Shown in pieces: positions 1-5,965 of a stretch of 7,611 nucleotides of DNA; position 1 is the first letter of the stretch, and every line of letters starts with the position of its first letter. The stretch is from an uncultured Bacillota bacterium (GTDB lineage: Bacteria; Bacillota; Dehalobacteriia; UBA4068). The stretch covers positions 1-7,611 of the forward strand of contig CAKRYM010000064.1 in assembly GCA_934427095.1 (NCBI GenBank), in the 5' to 3' direction. The notes beneath the pieces are model-generated. The model saw only the letters and a program-made list of their open reading frames with translations, ran no database searches and was not told where the DNA came from. The position numbers and the translations under genes were made by a program.

Positions 1-232
1 TCCCTATGTTTTGGAATGCGGCGTCTCCCCTGCCCCGGATGAAACTCGCGGCCAAGTGGTCAAAGCCAGCATTGTGCTGACCAAAGGTACCGAACCTTCG
101 GAAGAACTGAAAAAAGAAATTCAGGAATACGTCAAACAACGCACCGCGCCTTATAAATATCCCCGGATTGTAGTATTTAGAGACGAGTTGCCCAAAACCA
201 TCAGCGGAAAAATTCAGAGAAACAAACTGTAA
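1..232 (+). CDS. AMP-forming acyl-CoA synthetase, C-terminal fragment (5' end outside window)
   Basis: The reading frame is open from the first bases of the window and stops with TAA at 230-232, so only the last 76 residues are present. They form the mobile C-terminal subdomain of the ANL (acyl/aryl-CoA synthetase) superfamily. The end carries the signature PKTISGKIQRNKL, whose SGK lysine is the conserved catalytic lysine of the adenylation half-reaction in this family. The fragment aligns without gaps to the last 76 residues of the gene at 639-2945, with 67 identical (88%), so the two are tandem paralogues. Whether this copy also has an N-terminal HTH-cupin part or its own T-box leader cannot be seen. 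No intrinsic terminator follows the stop; the next promoter starts eight bases later. The substrate is unknown, but the short tail resembles medium-chain or branched-chain acyl-CoA ligases. Confidence 0.9.
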   Translation, partial: PYVLECGVSPAPDETRGQVVKASIVLTKGTEPSEELKKEIQEYVKQRTAPYKYPRIVVFRDELPKTISGKIQRNKL

Positions 233-239
233 ACACTAC

Positions 240-268
240 TTGACACTGGACCAACGCAGTGCTATAAT
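240..268 (+). promoter_or_regulatory. Consensus SigA/sigma-70 promoter of the T-box leader
   Basis: TTGACA at 240-245 and TATAAT at 263-268 both match the housekeeping consensus at all six positions and are separated by the optimal 17 nt. Transcription would begin near 274-276, just upstream of the first T-box Stem I sequences. The -35 hexamer lies eight bases after the stop codon of the upstream synthetase. Such a strong promoter fits a system whose output is set by attenuation rather than by initiation. Confidence 0.93.
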
Positions 269-274
269 AAAAAA

Positions 275-562
275 AATTTCATAAGATGAAAAGCGATGAT
301 GAAGAGGATCGGAAACAAGAAGTTTCAGAGAGCCGGCGGTTGGTGAAAGTCGGTAACAGGCGGTTTCCAATGATTTGTCACTTCTGAGCTGGAGCGAAGA
401 AAGCACTTTGGTGTAAGTAGAGCCTCCCGTGAAACTGCGTTAAGGCGATGAACTTGTTAGAGTTCTTGAGTGGCGCTAGCGATGTTGGCGCAATTTGAGT
501 GGTACCGCGGGTCTATTCTGACTCGTCTCAAAGCAAAACTTTGAGACGAGTCTTTTTATTTT
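275..562 (+). promoter_or_regulatory. T-box leader (tRNA-sensing riboswitch), probable tRNA-Val specificity
   Basis: All main parts of a T-box are visible. Stem I has the conserved GATGAAGAGG start (298-307), the AGAGAG element (327-332) and the distal GGTTGGTG loop (338-345). The 5' strand GGAAAC (311-316) can pair with GTTTCC (363-368), and GAAG (301-304) with CTTC (381-384). The specifier region reads TTT-GTC-ACTTCTGAGC, giving GTC (valine) at 377-379 followed by the usual purine. The antiterminator pairs TTTGAG (494-499) with CTCAAA (527-532) and GCGGGTC (507-513) with GACTCGT (520-526). Between them is the 7-nt bulge TGGTACC (500-506). Its UGGU would pair with a tRNA 3' end ACCA, requiring discriminator A. 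That is true of tRNA-Val but not of bacterial tRNA-Ser (G) or tRNA-Cys (U), the one-base-shifted readings. Uncharged tRNA should stabilise the antiterminator and switch on the downstream ligase gene. T-box identity is near certain; the valine call is about 0.7. Confidence 0.96.
520..562 (+). terminator. Intrinsic terminator of the T-box
   Basis: A perfect 14-bp stem (520-533 with 539-552) closes a CAAAA loop and is followed by TTTTTATTTT. Its 5' arm overlaps the 3' strands of both antiterminator helices (520-532), so the two structures exclude each other. Because the upstream synthetase has no terminator of its own, this hairpin may also stop read-through transcripts from that gene. Confidence 0.95.
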
Positions 563-625
563 ACAAGCTGTGCAAATCGATTGTAATCAGTATTTTACCA
601 TTTACTTTATGGATTGGACGGAATC

Positions 626-638
626 AGGAGGAAAAAGC
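626..638 (+). promoter_or_regulatory. Ribosome binding site fixing the ligase start
   Basis: A perfect AGGAGG at 626-631 sits 7 nt before the ATG at 639. This selects that start over the in-frame GTG at 570, which lies just after the T-box terminator, has no comparable ribosome site and would add 23 residues unlike any domain. Confidence 0.92.
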
Positions 639-2945
639 ATGCAGAGTACAGCATTGGATTACAAATTGCAAGAAATGGCCGGACGAATCCGTGAAATGCG
701 GGAAATCGCCCATTATACACAAGAAGAAATGGCGGCCAAAACAGGCGTTAGCTTAGAAGAGTATCAGCAATGTGAAGCTGGACGCTCAGATTTGAACTTT
801 GCGTTTATTTATCGTTGCGCCCAGGCGTTAAGTGTTGATGTTACGGACATTATTTCTGGCGCTAGCCCCAAACTGAGTAGCTTTTCCGTAACCAGGGCGG
901 GCAAAGGGCAACGGATTGAACGGGCACACGGCATGCTCTACTATAACTTAGCGCCTTATTTTAAAAATAGATTGGCTGAACCTTTGCTGGTAACTGCAAC
1001 TGCACGGGACGAAAATCAATATAATGATATCGAACTCACTTCGCATCCTGGACAAGAATGCGATATCGTGATCAAAGGTAAGCTAAAAGTTCAAGTTGGC
1101 GAACACAGTGAAATCTTAAATGAAGGCGATACGATCTTTTATGATAGCTCTACCCCACATGGAATGATTGCCATTGGTGGGCAAGATTGCCAATTTTACG
1201 CCATCGTCCTAAACCCCACTGGACTTCCGGCTAAACAAGATTTGGAAGAGCAAGATACCGCGGCAACGGATGATCGTCCCACTCCACGCCCTGTTACCAC
1301 AGAAGGCCATCATTTGTATGAAAAATTTGTCGTTCCCCAGGAAACTCTCGATGGTAGATTAGTGTCCATCCGTTTCCAAAATACGGACAAATTCAACTTC
1401 GCTTTTGATATTGTAGACGAAATGGCACGGCTTACCCCAGATAAATTGGCAATGCTGCATGTGGATAAGCATCACCAATCCCGCCGGTTTACCTTTGAAG
1501 ATATTAGCCGGCATTCTTCTCGCGCTGCTAATTATTTCAAATCCCTGGGAATTAAAAAGGGCGACCGTGTTATTCTGGTGCTGAAGCGGCATTGGCAGTT
1601 CTGGGTGGCAATGATCGCCCTCAATAAACTGGGCGCTATTGCTATCCCCGCTTCTAATCAGCTACTGGAACACGATTATGAATACCGTTTTGAGGCTGCT
1701 GGCGTTTCTGCGATCATCAATACCGCAGACGACAATGTGCCTGATCACGTGGATGCCGCAGCAGAAAAATACGGCAAGCCCATCCTGAAAATCCTTGTGA
1801 ATGGGACCAGAGAGGGTTGGCATGATTTTAATACGGAATATCCCATGTATCGCAGCACATTTGTCCGGCCTACCGGGGAGGAAGAGGCCTGCGGCGATGA
1901 TTTGATGTTAATGTATTTCACCTCTGGTACAACCGGTTATCCCAAGATTGCCGCTCACTGCCATAAGTACCCCCTGGGGCATTTCGTTACCGCCAAATAT
2001 TGGCATTGCGTTGACCCCAATGGGCTGCATCTCACTATCTCTGATACTGGCTGGGCAAAAGCGATGTGGGGTAAGCTTTATGGTCAATGGTTGGCAGAAG
2101 GCGCCGTGTTTGTCTACGACTTTGATCGCTTCCATGCAGACGATATTCTGCCTATGTTCAAAGAATACCAAATCACTACTTTCTGCGCTCCGCCCACCAT
2201 GTATCGTTTCATGATTAAGGAAGACTTGTCCAAATATGATTTAAGCTCCATTAAGCATGCAACCATTGCTGGCGAAGCGCTCAACCCTGAAGTCCTTCAT
2301 CAATTTAAGAAAGCAACTGGCCTGACCATTATGGAAGGCTTTGGCCAATCGGAATCCACGGTCATGATTGCTAACCTTTATGGCATGAAGGCAAAGGCTG
2401 GCTCCATGGGTAAACCTGTCCCGTCCTATCATATCGATATTTTAGACCCAGATGGAAACCCAGTAAAAGAAGGCCAAACCGGCGAAATCTGCGTTAACGT
2501 AGAAGACGGTATCCCCTGCGGCCTCTTCCAGTATTATTATAATGATGAAGAAAAAACCAAAGAAGCCTGGCATGGCGGTTGGTATCATACCGGCGACACT
2601 GCCTGGAAAGACGAAGAAGGGTATTACTGGTATGTAGGCCGCGTAGATGACTTGATCAAGAGCTCTGGCTACCGTATTGGGCCCTTTGAAATTGAAAGCG
2701 TCATTATGGAACTTCCCTATGTCTTGGAATGCGGCGTCTCCCCTGCCCCGGATGAAATTCGCGGCCAGGTGGTCAAAGCCAGCATTGTGTTAACCAAGGG
2801 AACAGAGCCTACAGAAAACCTGAAAAAACAAATTCAGGACTATGTAAAACAGCGCACCGCTCCGTATAAATACCCCCGCATCGTGGTATTCAGAGAAGAA
2901 TTACCAAAAACCACCAGCGGCAAAATTATTCGCAATCAGCTGTAA
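639..2945 (+). CDS. XRE-HTH / cupin / AMP-forming acyl-CoA synthetase fusion protein
   Basis: The 768-residue protein has three parts. Residues about 12-72 are a helix-turn-helix of the XRE/Cro type (TQEEMAAKTGVSLEEYQQCE). Residues about 118-192 are a small cupin barrel with HPGQE (136-140), EGD (162-164) and the second-motif TPH (172-174). After a polar, proline-rich linker (193-225) comes a complete ANL ligase. It has the P-loop TSGTTGYPK (428-436), the aromatic-site motif EGFGQSEST (566-574), TGD (651-653), the hinge region GRVDDLIKSSGYR (667-679) and the catalytic Lys762 in SGKIIR. The ligase should activate a carboxylic acid with ATP to an acyl-adenylate and then to acyl-CoA in the cytoplasm. 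It looks closest to the acetyl/medium-chain acyl-CoA synthetase branch. XRE-cupin proteins are normally stand-alone regulators, so the fusion suggests ligand sensing, autoregulation or allostery (inference). Expression is controlled by the probable tRNA-Val T-box upstream, pointing to branched-chain acid use for valine synthesis. All catalytic motifs are intact. The substrate is not proven. Confidence 0.93.
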   Translation: MQSTALDYKLQEMAGRIREMREIAHYTQEEMAAKTGVSLEEYQQCEAGRSDLNFAFIYRCAQALSVDVTDIISGASPKLSSFSVTRAGKGQRIERAHGMLYYNLAPYFKNRLAEPLLVTATARDENQYNDIELTSHPGQECDIVIKGKLKVQVGEHSEILNEGDTIFYDSSTPHGMIAIGGQDCQFYAIVLNPTGLPAKQDLEEQDTAATDDRPTPRPVTTEGHHLYEKFVVPQETLDGRLVSIRFQNTDKFNFAFDIVDEMARLTPDKLAMLHVDKHHQSRRFTFEDISRHSSRAANYFKSLGIKKGDRVILVLKRHWQFWVAMIALNKLGAIAIPASNQLLEHDYEYRFEAAGVSAIINTADDNVPDHVDAAAEKYGKPILKILVNGTREGWHDFNTEYPMYRSTFVRPTGEEEACGDDLMLMYFTSGTTGYPKIAAHCHKYPLGHFVTAKYWHCVDPNGLHLTISDTGWAKAMWGKLYGQWLAEGAVFVYDFDRFHADDILPMFKEYQITTFCAPPTMYRFMIKEDLSKYDLSSIKHATIAGEALNPEVLHQFKKATGLTIMEGFGQSESTVMIANLYGMKAKAGSMGKPVPSYHIDILDPDGNPVKEGQTGEICVNVEDGIPCGLFQYYYNDEEKTKEAWHGGWYHTGDTAWKDEEGYYWYVGRVDDLIKSSGYRIGPFEIESVIMELPYVLECGVSPAPDEIRGQVVKASIVLTKGTEPTENLKKQIQDYVKQRTAPYKYPRIVVFREELPKTTSGKIIRNQL

Positions 2946-2960
2946 CCTTTTCGCCATAAA

Positions 2961-2990
2961 AAAGAACCGGTATAAACCGGTTCTTTTTTT
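2961..2990. terminator. Bidirectional intrinsic terminator between convergent genes
   Basis: GAACCGGT (2964-2971) pairs with ACCGGTTC (2976-2983) around an ATAA loop, and flanking A and T runs extend the stem. On the plus strand it is followed by seven T (2984-2990), ending the ligase transcript. On the minus strand the A run at 2958-2963 gives a U tract, so it can also end the mntP transcript. Confidence 0.92.
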
Positions 2991-3011
2991 ACATGATTTT
3001 CTCGTAAACAC

Positions 3012-3049
3012 ATCAATAGCGTAACAGATTTACCTGCTAGGCTATTGAT
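3012..3049. repeat. Inverted repeat of unknown role downstream of mntP
   Basis: ATCAATAGC (3012-3020) is a perfect inverted match to GCTATTGAT (3041-3049), enclosing 20 nt. It lies between the bidirectional terminator and the mntP stop. No T run follows on either strand, so it is not an obvious terminator. It could stabilise the mntP mRNA 3' end or be a protein site; neither is shown. Confidence 0.5.
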
Positions 3050-3081
3050 TAAAAGGCAAAAGGAAATTGGTTAAAACTTGA

Positions 3082-3648
3082 TTATGCCAAAATCCCCAAA
3101 TGCTCTAACAGAATTTTTATCCCTAAGAGCACTAAAATCAGGCCGCCAGCAAACTCAGCTTTTGCTTTGTAACGTATGCCAAAAACATTCCCTACTTTTA
3201 CGCCCACCATCGATAAGACAAAAGTAGTGCAGCCAATCAGCGCAATGGCGAACCAGATATTTACCTGCAAAAAGGCAAATGTAATGCCAATGGCTAAAGC
3301 ATCAATGCTGGTAGCAATCGCTAAGATCAGCATGACGCGAAAAGCTAAAGAAGCACTTTCCTGTTCTTCCTCCTTTTTGGACAAGGATTCCCGAATCATA
3401 TTACCGCCAATCAATAGCAGCAAAAGGAAAGCTACCCAATGATCCACGGAAACAATTTCTTCTCGGAATTGCTCGCCCAGAAAATAGCCGATGAGCGGCA
3501 TCAATGCCTGAAACCCACCGAACCATAATCCGACTACAACAGCTTTGCTAATTTGAATGCGGGGCATAGCTAATCCCTTACAAACAGAAACAGCAAAGGC
3601 ATCCATAGAAAGACTGATTGCAATTAAGAACAGCTCAATATAACCCAT
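3082..3648 (-). CDS. mntP: Manganese efflux pump MntP
   Basis: The product is a 188-residue polytopic inner-membrane protein of the MntP (formerly YebN/DUF204) family, which exports excess Mn2+. It is made of two homologous three-helix halves, each with the hallmark acidic motif: LSMDAFAVS with Asp16, and TSIDALAIG with Asp116. These correspond to the two aspartates required for transport in E. coli MntP. A charged cytoplasmic loop (about 89-97, KKEEEQE) separates the halves. I chose the ATG at 3648 because it places the first motif Asp at residue 16 as in the family and has AAGGA about 10 nt upstream; an in-frame TTG two codons earlier is possible. Total length matches the family. It lies on the same strand as the envelope genes, with a possible small ORF immediately upstream, and converges on the ligase gene. 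I see no yybP-ykoY manganese riboswitch in front of it. Confidence 0.95.
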   Translation of the reverse strand: MGYIELFLIAISLSMDAFAVSVCKGLAMPRIQISKAVVVGLWFGGFQALMPLIGYFLGEQFREEIVSVDHWVAFLLLLLIGGNMIRESLSKKEEEQESASLAFRVMLILAIATSIDALAIGITFAFLQVNIWFAIALIGCTTFVLSMVGVKVGNVFGIRYKAKAEFAGGLILVLLGIKILLEHLGILA

Positions 3649-3655
3649 GGGCAAA

Positions 3656-3775
3656 TTATCCTTTTATGGCCACTGATTTTCTTTTCCTATTCTCCATACA
3701 GAACGGGCATAAAGGGCATCCATTCTTCTTCAGCTTATGCCCAAAAACGGTTTGCAGTGCAGAACACAAACCCAT
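3656..3775 (-). CDS. Possible 39-aa cysteine-rich small protein (CPLCPFC)
   Basis: A 39-codon ORF begins with ATG four bases after the TAG of the O-antigen-ligase gene. It ends with TAA inside the ribosome-binding region of mntP, 7 nt before that start. The product has a compact C-x2-C-x2-C cluster (CPLCPFC, residues 20-26), then a basic tail (NRKRKS). Other residues that might bind metal are Cys4 and His13. The exact fit between two genes suggests translational coupling. Against it: there is no strong Shine-Dalgarno at normal distance (the nearest AAGG is about 15 nt away), and I recognise no family. It may be a metal-binding microprotein or chance coding. The short inverted repeat at 3705-3742 falls within this ORF. 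Confidence 0.35.
   Translation of the reverse strand: MGLCSALQTVFGHKLKKNGCPLCPFCMENRKRKSVAIKG
3705..3742. repeat. Inverted repeat upstream of mntP
   Basis: GGGCATAA (3705-3712) is a perfect inverted match to TTATGCCC (3735-3742). A second GGGCAT at 3714-3719 can pair with the same right arm, so two alternative hairpins are possible. No T run follows on either strand. It lies 57-94 nt upstream of the mntP start and could be an operator or a leader structure. It is also partly explained as codons of the CPLCP stretch of the possible small ORF. Confidence 0.4.
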
Positions 3776-3779
3776 CGTG

Positions 3780-5459
3780 CTATTTTATGGCCTTATCTGC
3801 CTTAGAAATACCACCAGGAGAAGCAGATGATCGCCGGAAATATCCCAAATACATTAACATCGCAGCCATTGTCCAGAAATATGCTGTCATATAAGGCTCT
3901 TCAAAAATATTTTCAAACATGCAGTGCACCAGCACGCCAAGCATACCCGCCAACAACCCTACAGCCAAAATACGCTTATTGTCGATCCCGCGTACCAAAG
4001 GATCCCCCGGTAAATCGTGAAACGGCTTATCGCTACGTAGAATGGCTCGGAAGCCAAAGAACACTAAGGCCCCCAATAACAACAAGAAAAACAATAGCCC
4101 CAGATATCCCATTTCTACCATGGTTTTTAGATAATAATTATCCATATAGTAATATCCGGTAATATATTCCGTAACATCAAGCACCTGGTTCTGCATGGCA
4201 ACAGCACCGCCATACCGACCTAACCCAAAGCCTAACCAGGGATCGCCCAAAGAAAGGAGGTAGCGGCCCAATTCCCAGCGCATGGCACGACCGCCTGCAG
4301 CAGAAGCCACAGCATACTCCTCTGTCATCAGGAAAGTCAGGCGACTGGTAATGGAAGGAACAAAAATCAATACTGCGGCCATCCCAGCCCCCATCAATGC
4401 AATCAGACGGCCATCAACAAAGAGGGCAAAAAAGACTACAGTCAAAATCATACCCAGCCAAGCCCCACGGCTGAACGTAAACAGTAAGGTCATAAAGCAG
4501 CAGCAAGTCATGACAAAGCAAGCTACCTTAACCCAAGTCCGCCGGCAATAATAAATCCCCGCAGCCCATAAAGGCGCCATCAGCACCACCATTGATCCCA
4601 AAATATTGGGACTTCCGGTAATGGAGAATACCCTGGTACGTACAGCAGATTCTGTTGACGTTGTCCAGGAATCAGGGATTTCTACGGCAATTACATATTG
4701 ATAAATGCCATGGAAAACTAAGATAGCAATGACCGCCGCGAAAGTAACATAAAGAATTTTAAAATCCTTATCTTCTTCAATTAGACGTACTGCTAAAAAG
4801 AACCAAAGGGTATATTCCACCACAATCCGATAGCCAGCAAAAGCTACGCTAAGATCCAGCGAAACCAGAGACATTAGCAAAAAGCCGACCGCCCAAAAGA
4901 GCAAAAGCCAAGCGTCAACCGGCGTTTCCCTGTTTAAAGCATTGGTCTGCTTTAAAGCACGCCGCCAAAGAACAAAACCAAAGCCCAGAAGAATAAACGC
5001 TTCTTCCCAAACAGAAGAAAGCAAGCCCAGGTTCAACGTATCACGGACAATAAACTCAATAGGAAGATATAGCCCTAAAGCCACAAGGAGCCATTGCCGC
5101 AATGAAAGCCGGCTAATCAACCGCAAAATAGCACTATATTGGCAAAGCCAGTGCCAAAACCGGCTAATCCCAAGAAAAACCTTCCGCAGGAGACTATTTT
5201 CCAACCAACAACCTATTTTTTCCACAATGCGGCGTAACCAATGCATGAATCTAGCATAGCAGGTCTGCTGCACATGACAAGGTCCGTCCCCCAGCCAAAG
5301 CCAAATTTTCCGCACAGTGGAACTAGCGTATTGTTTTTTCAACCATTGTCCCAGGCCATAAAACCATCCTTGTCGCCACCAACAAACAATTGTTTGGCAG
5401 AAGATGGCTAGCCAAGAAAAAACACGGCTGTTACGAATCGCTTCCAACATATTAGTCAT
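3780..5459 (-). CDS. O-antigen ligase/polymerase family membrane protein (Wzy_C domain)
   Basis: This 559-residue protein has many hydrophobic helices (from about residue 121 to 540). It also has the features of the O-antigen ligase / Wzy_C family: TGSPNILG (281-288), the strongly conserved FSRGAWLG segment (329-336) opening a long helix, GDPWLGFGLG (405-414), and DNYYLKTMVEMG (440-451) near the last periplasmic loop. Family members transfer or polymerise undecaprenyl-linked glycans on the outer face of the inner membrane; which of the two applies here cannot be told. The first about 115 residues are an extra aromatic, basic and cysteine-containing region outside the core domain. I chose the ATG at 5459, which overlaps the upstream gene's stop by 8 nt and has GGAG just before it. 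An ATG at 5450 and in-frame codons further upstream are alternatives. The position at the end of a csaB-glycosyltransferase-DUF4330 operon supports a role in envelope polysaccharide assembly. Confidence 0.88.
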   Translation of the reverse strand: MTNMLEAIRNSRVFSWLAIFCQTIVCWWRQGWFYGLGQWLKKQYASSTVRKIWLWLGDGPCHVQQTCYARFMHWLRRIVEKIGCWLENSLLRKVFLGISRFWHWLCQYSAILRLISRLSLRQWLLVALGLYLPIEFIVRDTLNLGLLSSVWEEAFILLGFGFVLWRRALKQTNALNRETPVDAWLLLFWAVGFLLMSLVSLDLSVAFAGYRIVVEYTLWFFLAVRLIEEDKDFKILYVTFAAVIAILVFHGIYQYVIAVEIPDSWTTSTESAVRTRVFSITGSPNILGSMVVLMAPLWAAGIYYCRRTWVKVACFVMTCCCFMTLLFTFSRGAWLGMILTVVFFALFVDGRLIALMGAGMAAVLIFVPSITSRLTFLMTEEYAVASAAGGRAMRWELGRYLLSLGDPWLGFGLGRYGGAVAMQNQVLDVTEYITGYYYMDNYYLKTMVEMGYLGLLFFLLLLGALVFFGFRAILRSDKPFHDLPGDPLVRGIDNKRILAVGLLAGMLGVLVHCMFENIFEEPYMTAYFWTMAAMLMYLGYFRRSSASPGGISKADKAIK

Positions 5460-5955
5460 CAATCTCCACGTAATAAATGATGCCATCACATTCAAAAGTG
5501 CGGGTTTTCACGTTGTAAGCCCGACCCACGCGAATTTCCTGCGAACCAATGGTAGGAGTCAAGGTTCCTCGTGCAACCGTGGTTTTAATCTCAAACCAAA
5601 TGGTTTGTTCCTCTGGATCTGTAGCCCGAACCAATTGGCCATCCGCAGATTCCACGGACATCACATAATCCTCGAACCAGACATCGGAAATATAGGCACT
5701 GGTATTATCGCCATTTGCCACCAAATATTCCCCCACCAAATCCTGTCGTTTAACCTCTTCGACCAGACTGGGGTTAGATCCAGCAATAGCCACTCTAGCA
5801 GTTAGTTCCACTTGAGGATTCACTGCATCTGCTACATCATCCCCGAGTAATTGATAGGCAATGGCCCCCACAACAGCAATAACAGCCACTAAGACCACCA
5901 AATCAACCACATTAATCAATCCAAACAGTTTACCTTTTTCATTGATGATTTTCAT
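5452..5955 (-). CDS. DUF4330-like single-pass membrane protein
   Basis: The 167-residue product starts MKIINEKGKLFGLINVVDL, typical of the DUF4330 family. One transmembrane helix follows (about 17-37), then a roughly 130-residue mostly beta-rich domain predicted to lie outside the cytoplasmic membrane. No catalytic motif is visible and the family's function is unknown to me. A good ribosome site (AAGG about 8 nt before the ATG) straddles the end of the upstream glycosyltransferase gene, 10 nt away, and its own stop overlaps the start of the ligase gene. This tight packing suggests it works with the polysaccharide machinery, perhaps as an accessory factor of the ligase or of export (inference). 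The DUF4330 assignment is from recall of the N-terminal pattern. Confidence 0.8.
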   Translation of the reverse strand: MKIINEKGKLFGLINVVDLVVLVAVIAVVGAIAYQLLGDDVADAVNPQVELTARVAIAGSNPSLVEEVKRQDLVGEYLVANGDNTSAYISDVWFEDYVMSVESADGQLVRATDPEEQTIWFEIKTTVARGTLTPTIGSQEIRVGRAYNVKTRTFECDGIIYYVEIDD

Positions 5956-5965
5956 GTTGTTTTCC

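Noticed and set aside
275..520. A tRNA or other structured small RNA gene
   Set aside because: The conserved blocks are those of T-box Stem I and antiterminator; no cloverleaf with CCA end is present.
570..638. In-frame N-terminal extension of the ligase gene from GTG at 570
   Set aside because: It has no ribosome site and starts just after the T-box terminator tract; the ATG at 639 has a perfect AGGAGG at 7 nt and begins right before the HTH domain.
499..756. Plus-strand ORF of 85 codons
   Set aside because: It runs through the T-box antiterminator and terminator and then overlaps the ligase gene in another frame; no domain or ribosome site.
3705..3742. Intrinsic terminator between the O-antigen ligase gene and mntP
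   Set aside because: The hairpin has no following T run on either strand.
3655..3779. yybP-ykoY manganese riboswitch before mntP
   Set aside because: The conserved GGGGAGU-type and loop sequences of that riboswitch are not present on the minus strand.
3827..5259. Several plus-strand ORFs within the O-antigen ligase region
   Set aside because: They are antisense shadows of a clearly coding minus-strand gene and show low-complexity, domain-free translations.
5460..5495. Upstream extension of the O-antigen ligase start to 5495
   Set aside because: It would overlap the DUF4330 coding region by more than 40 nt; ATG at 5459 gives the usual short stop-start overlap.
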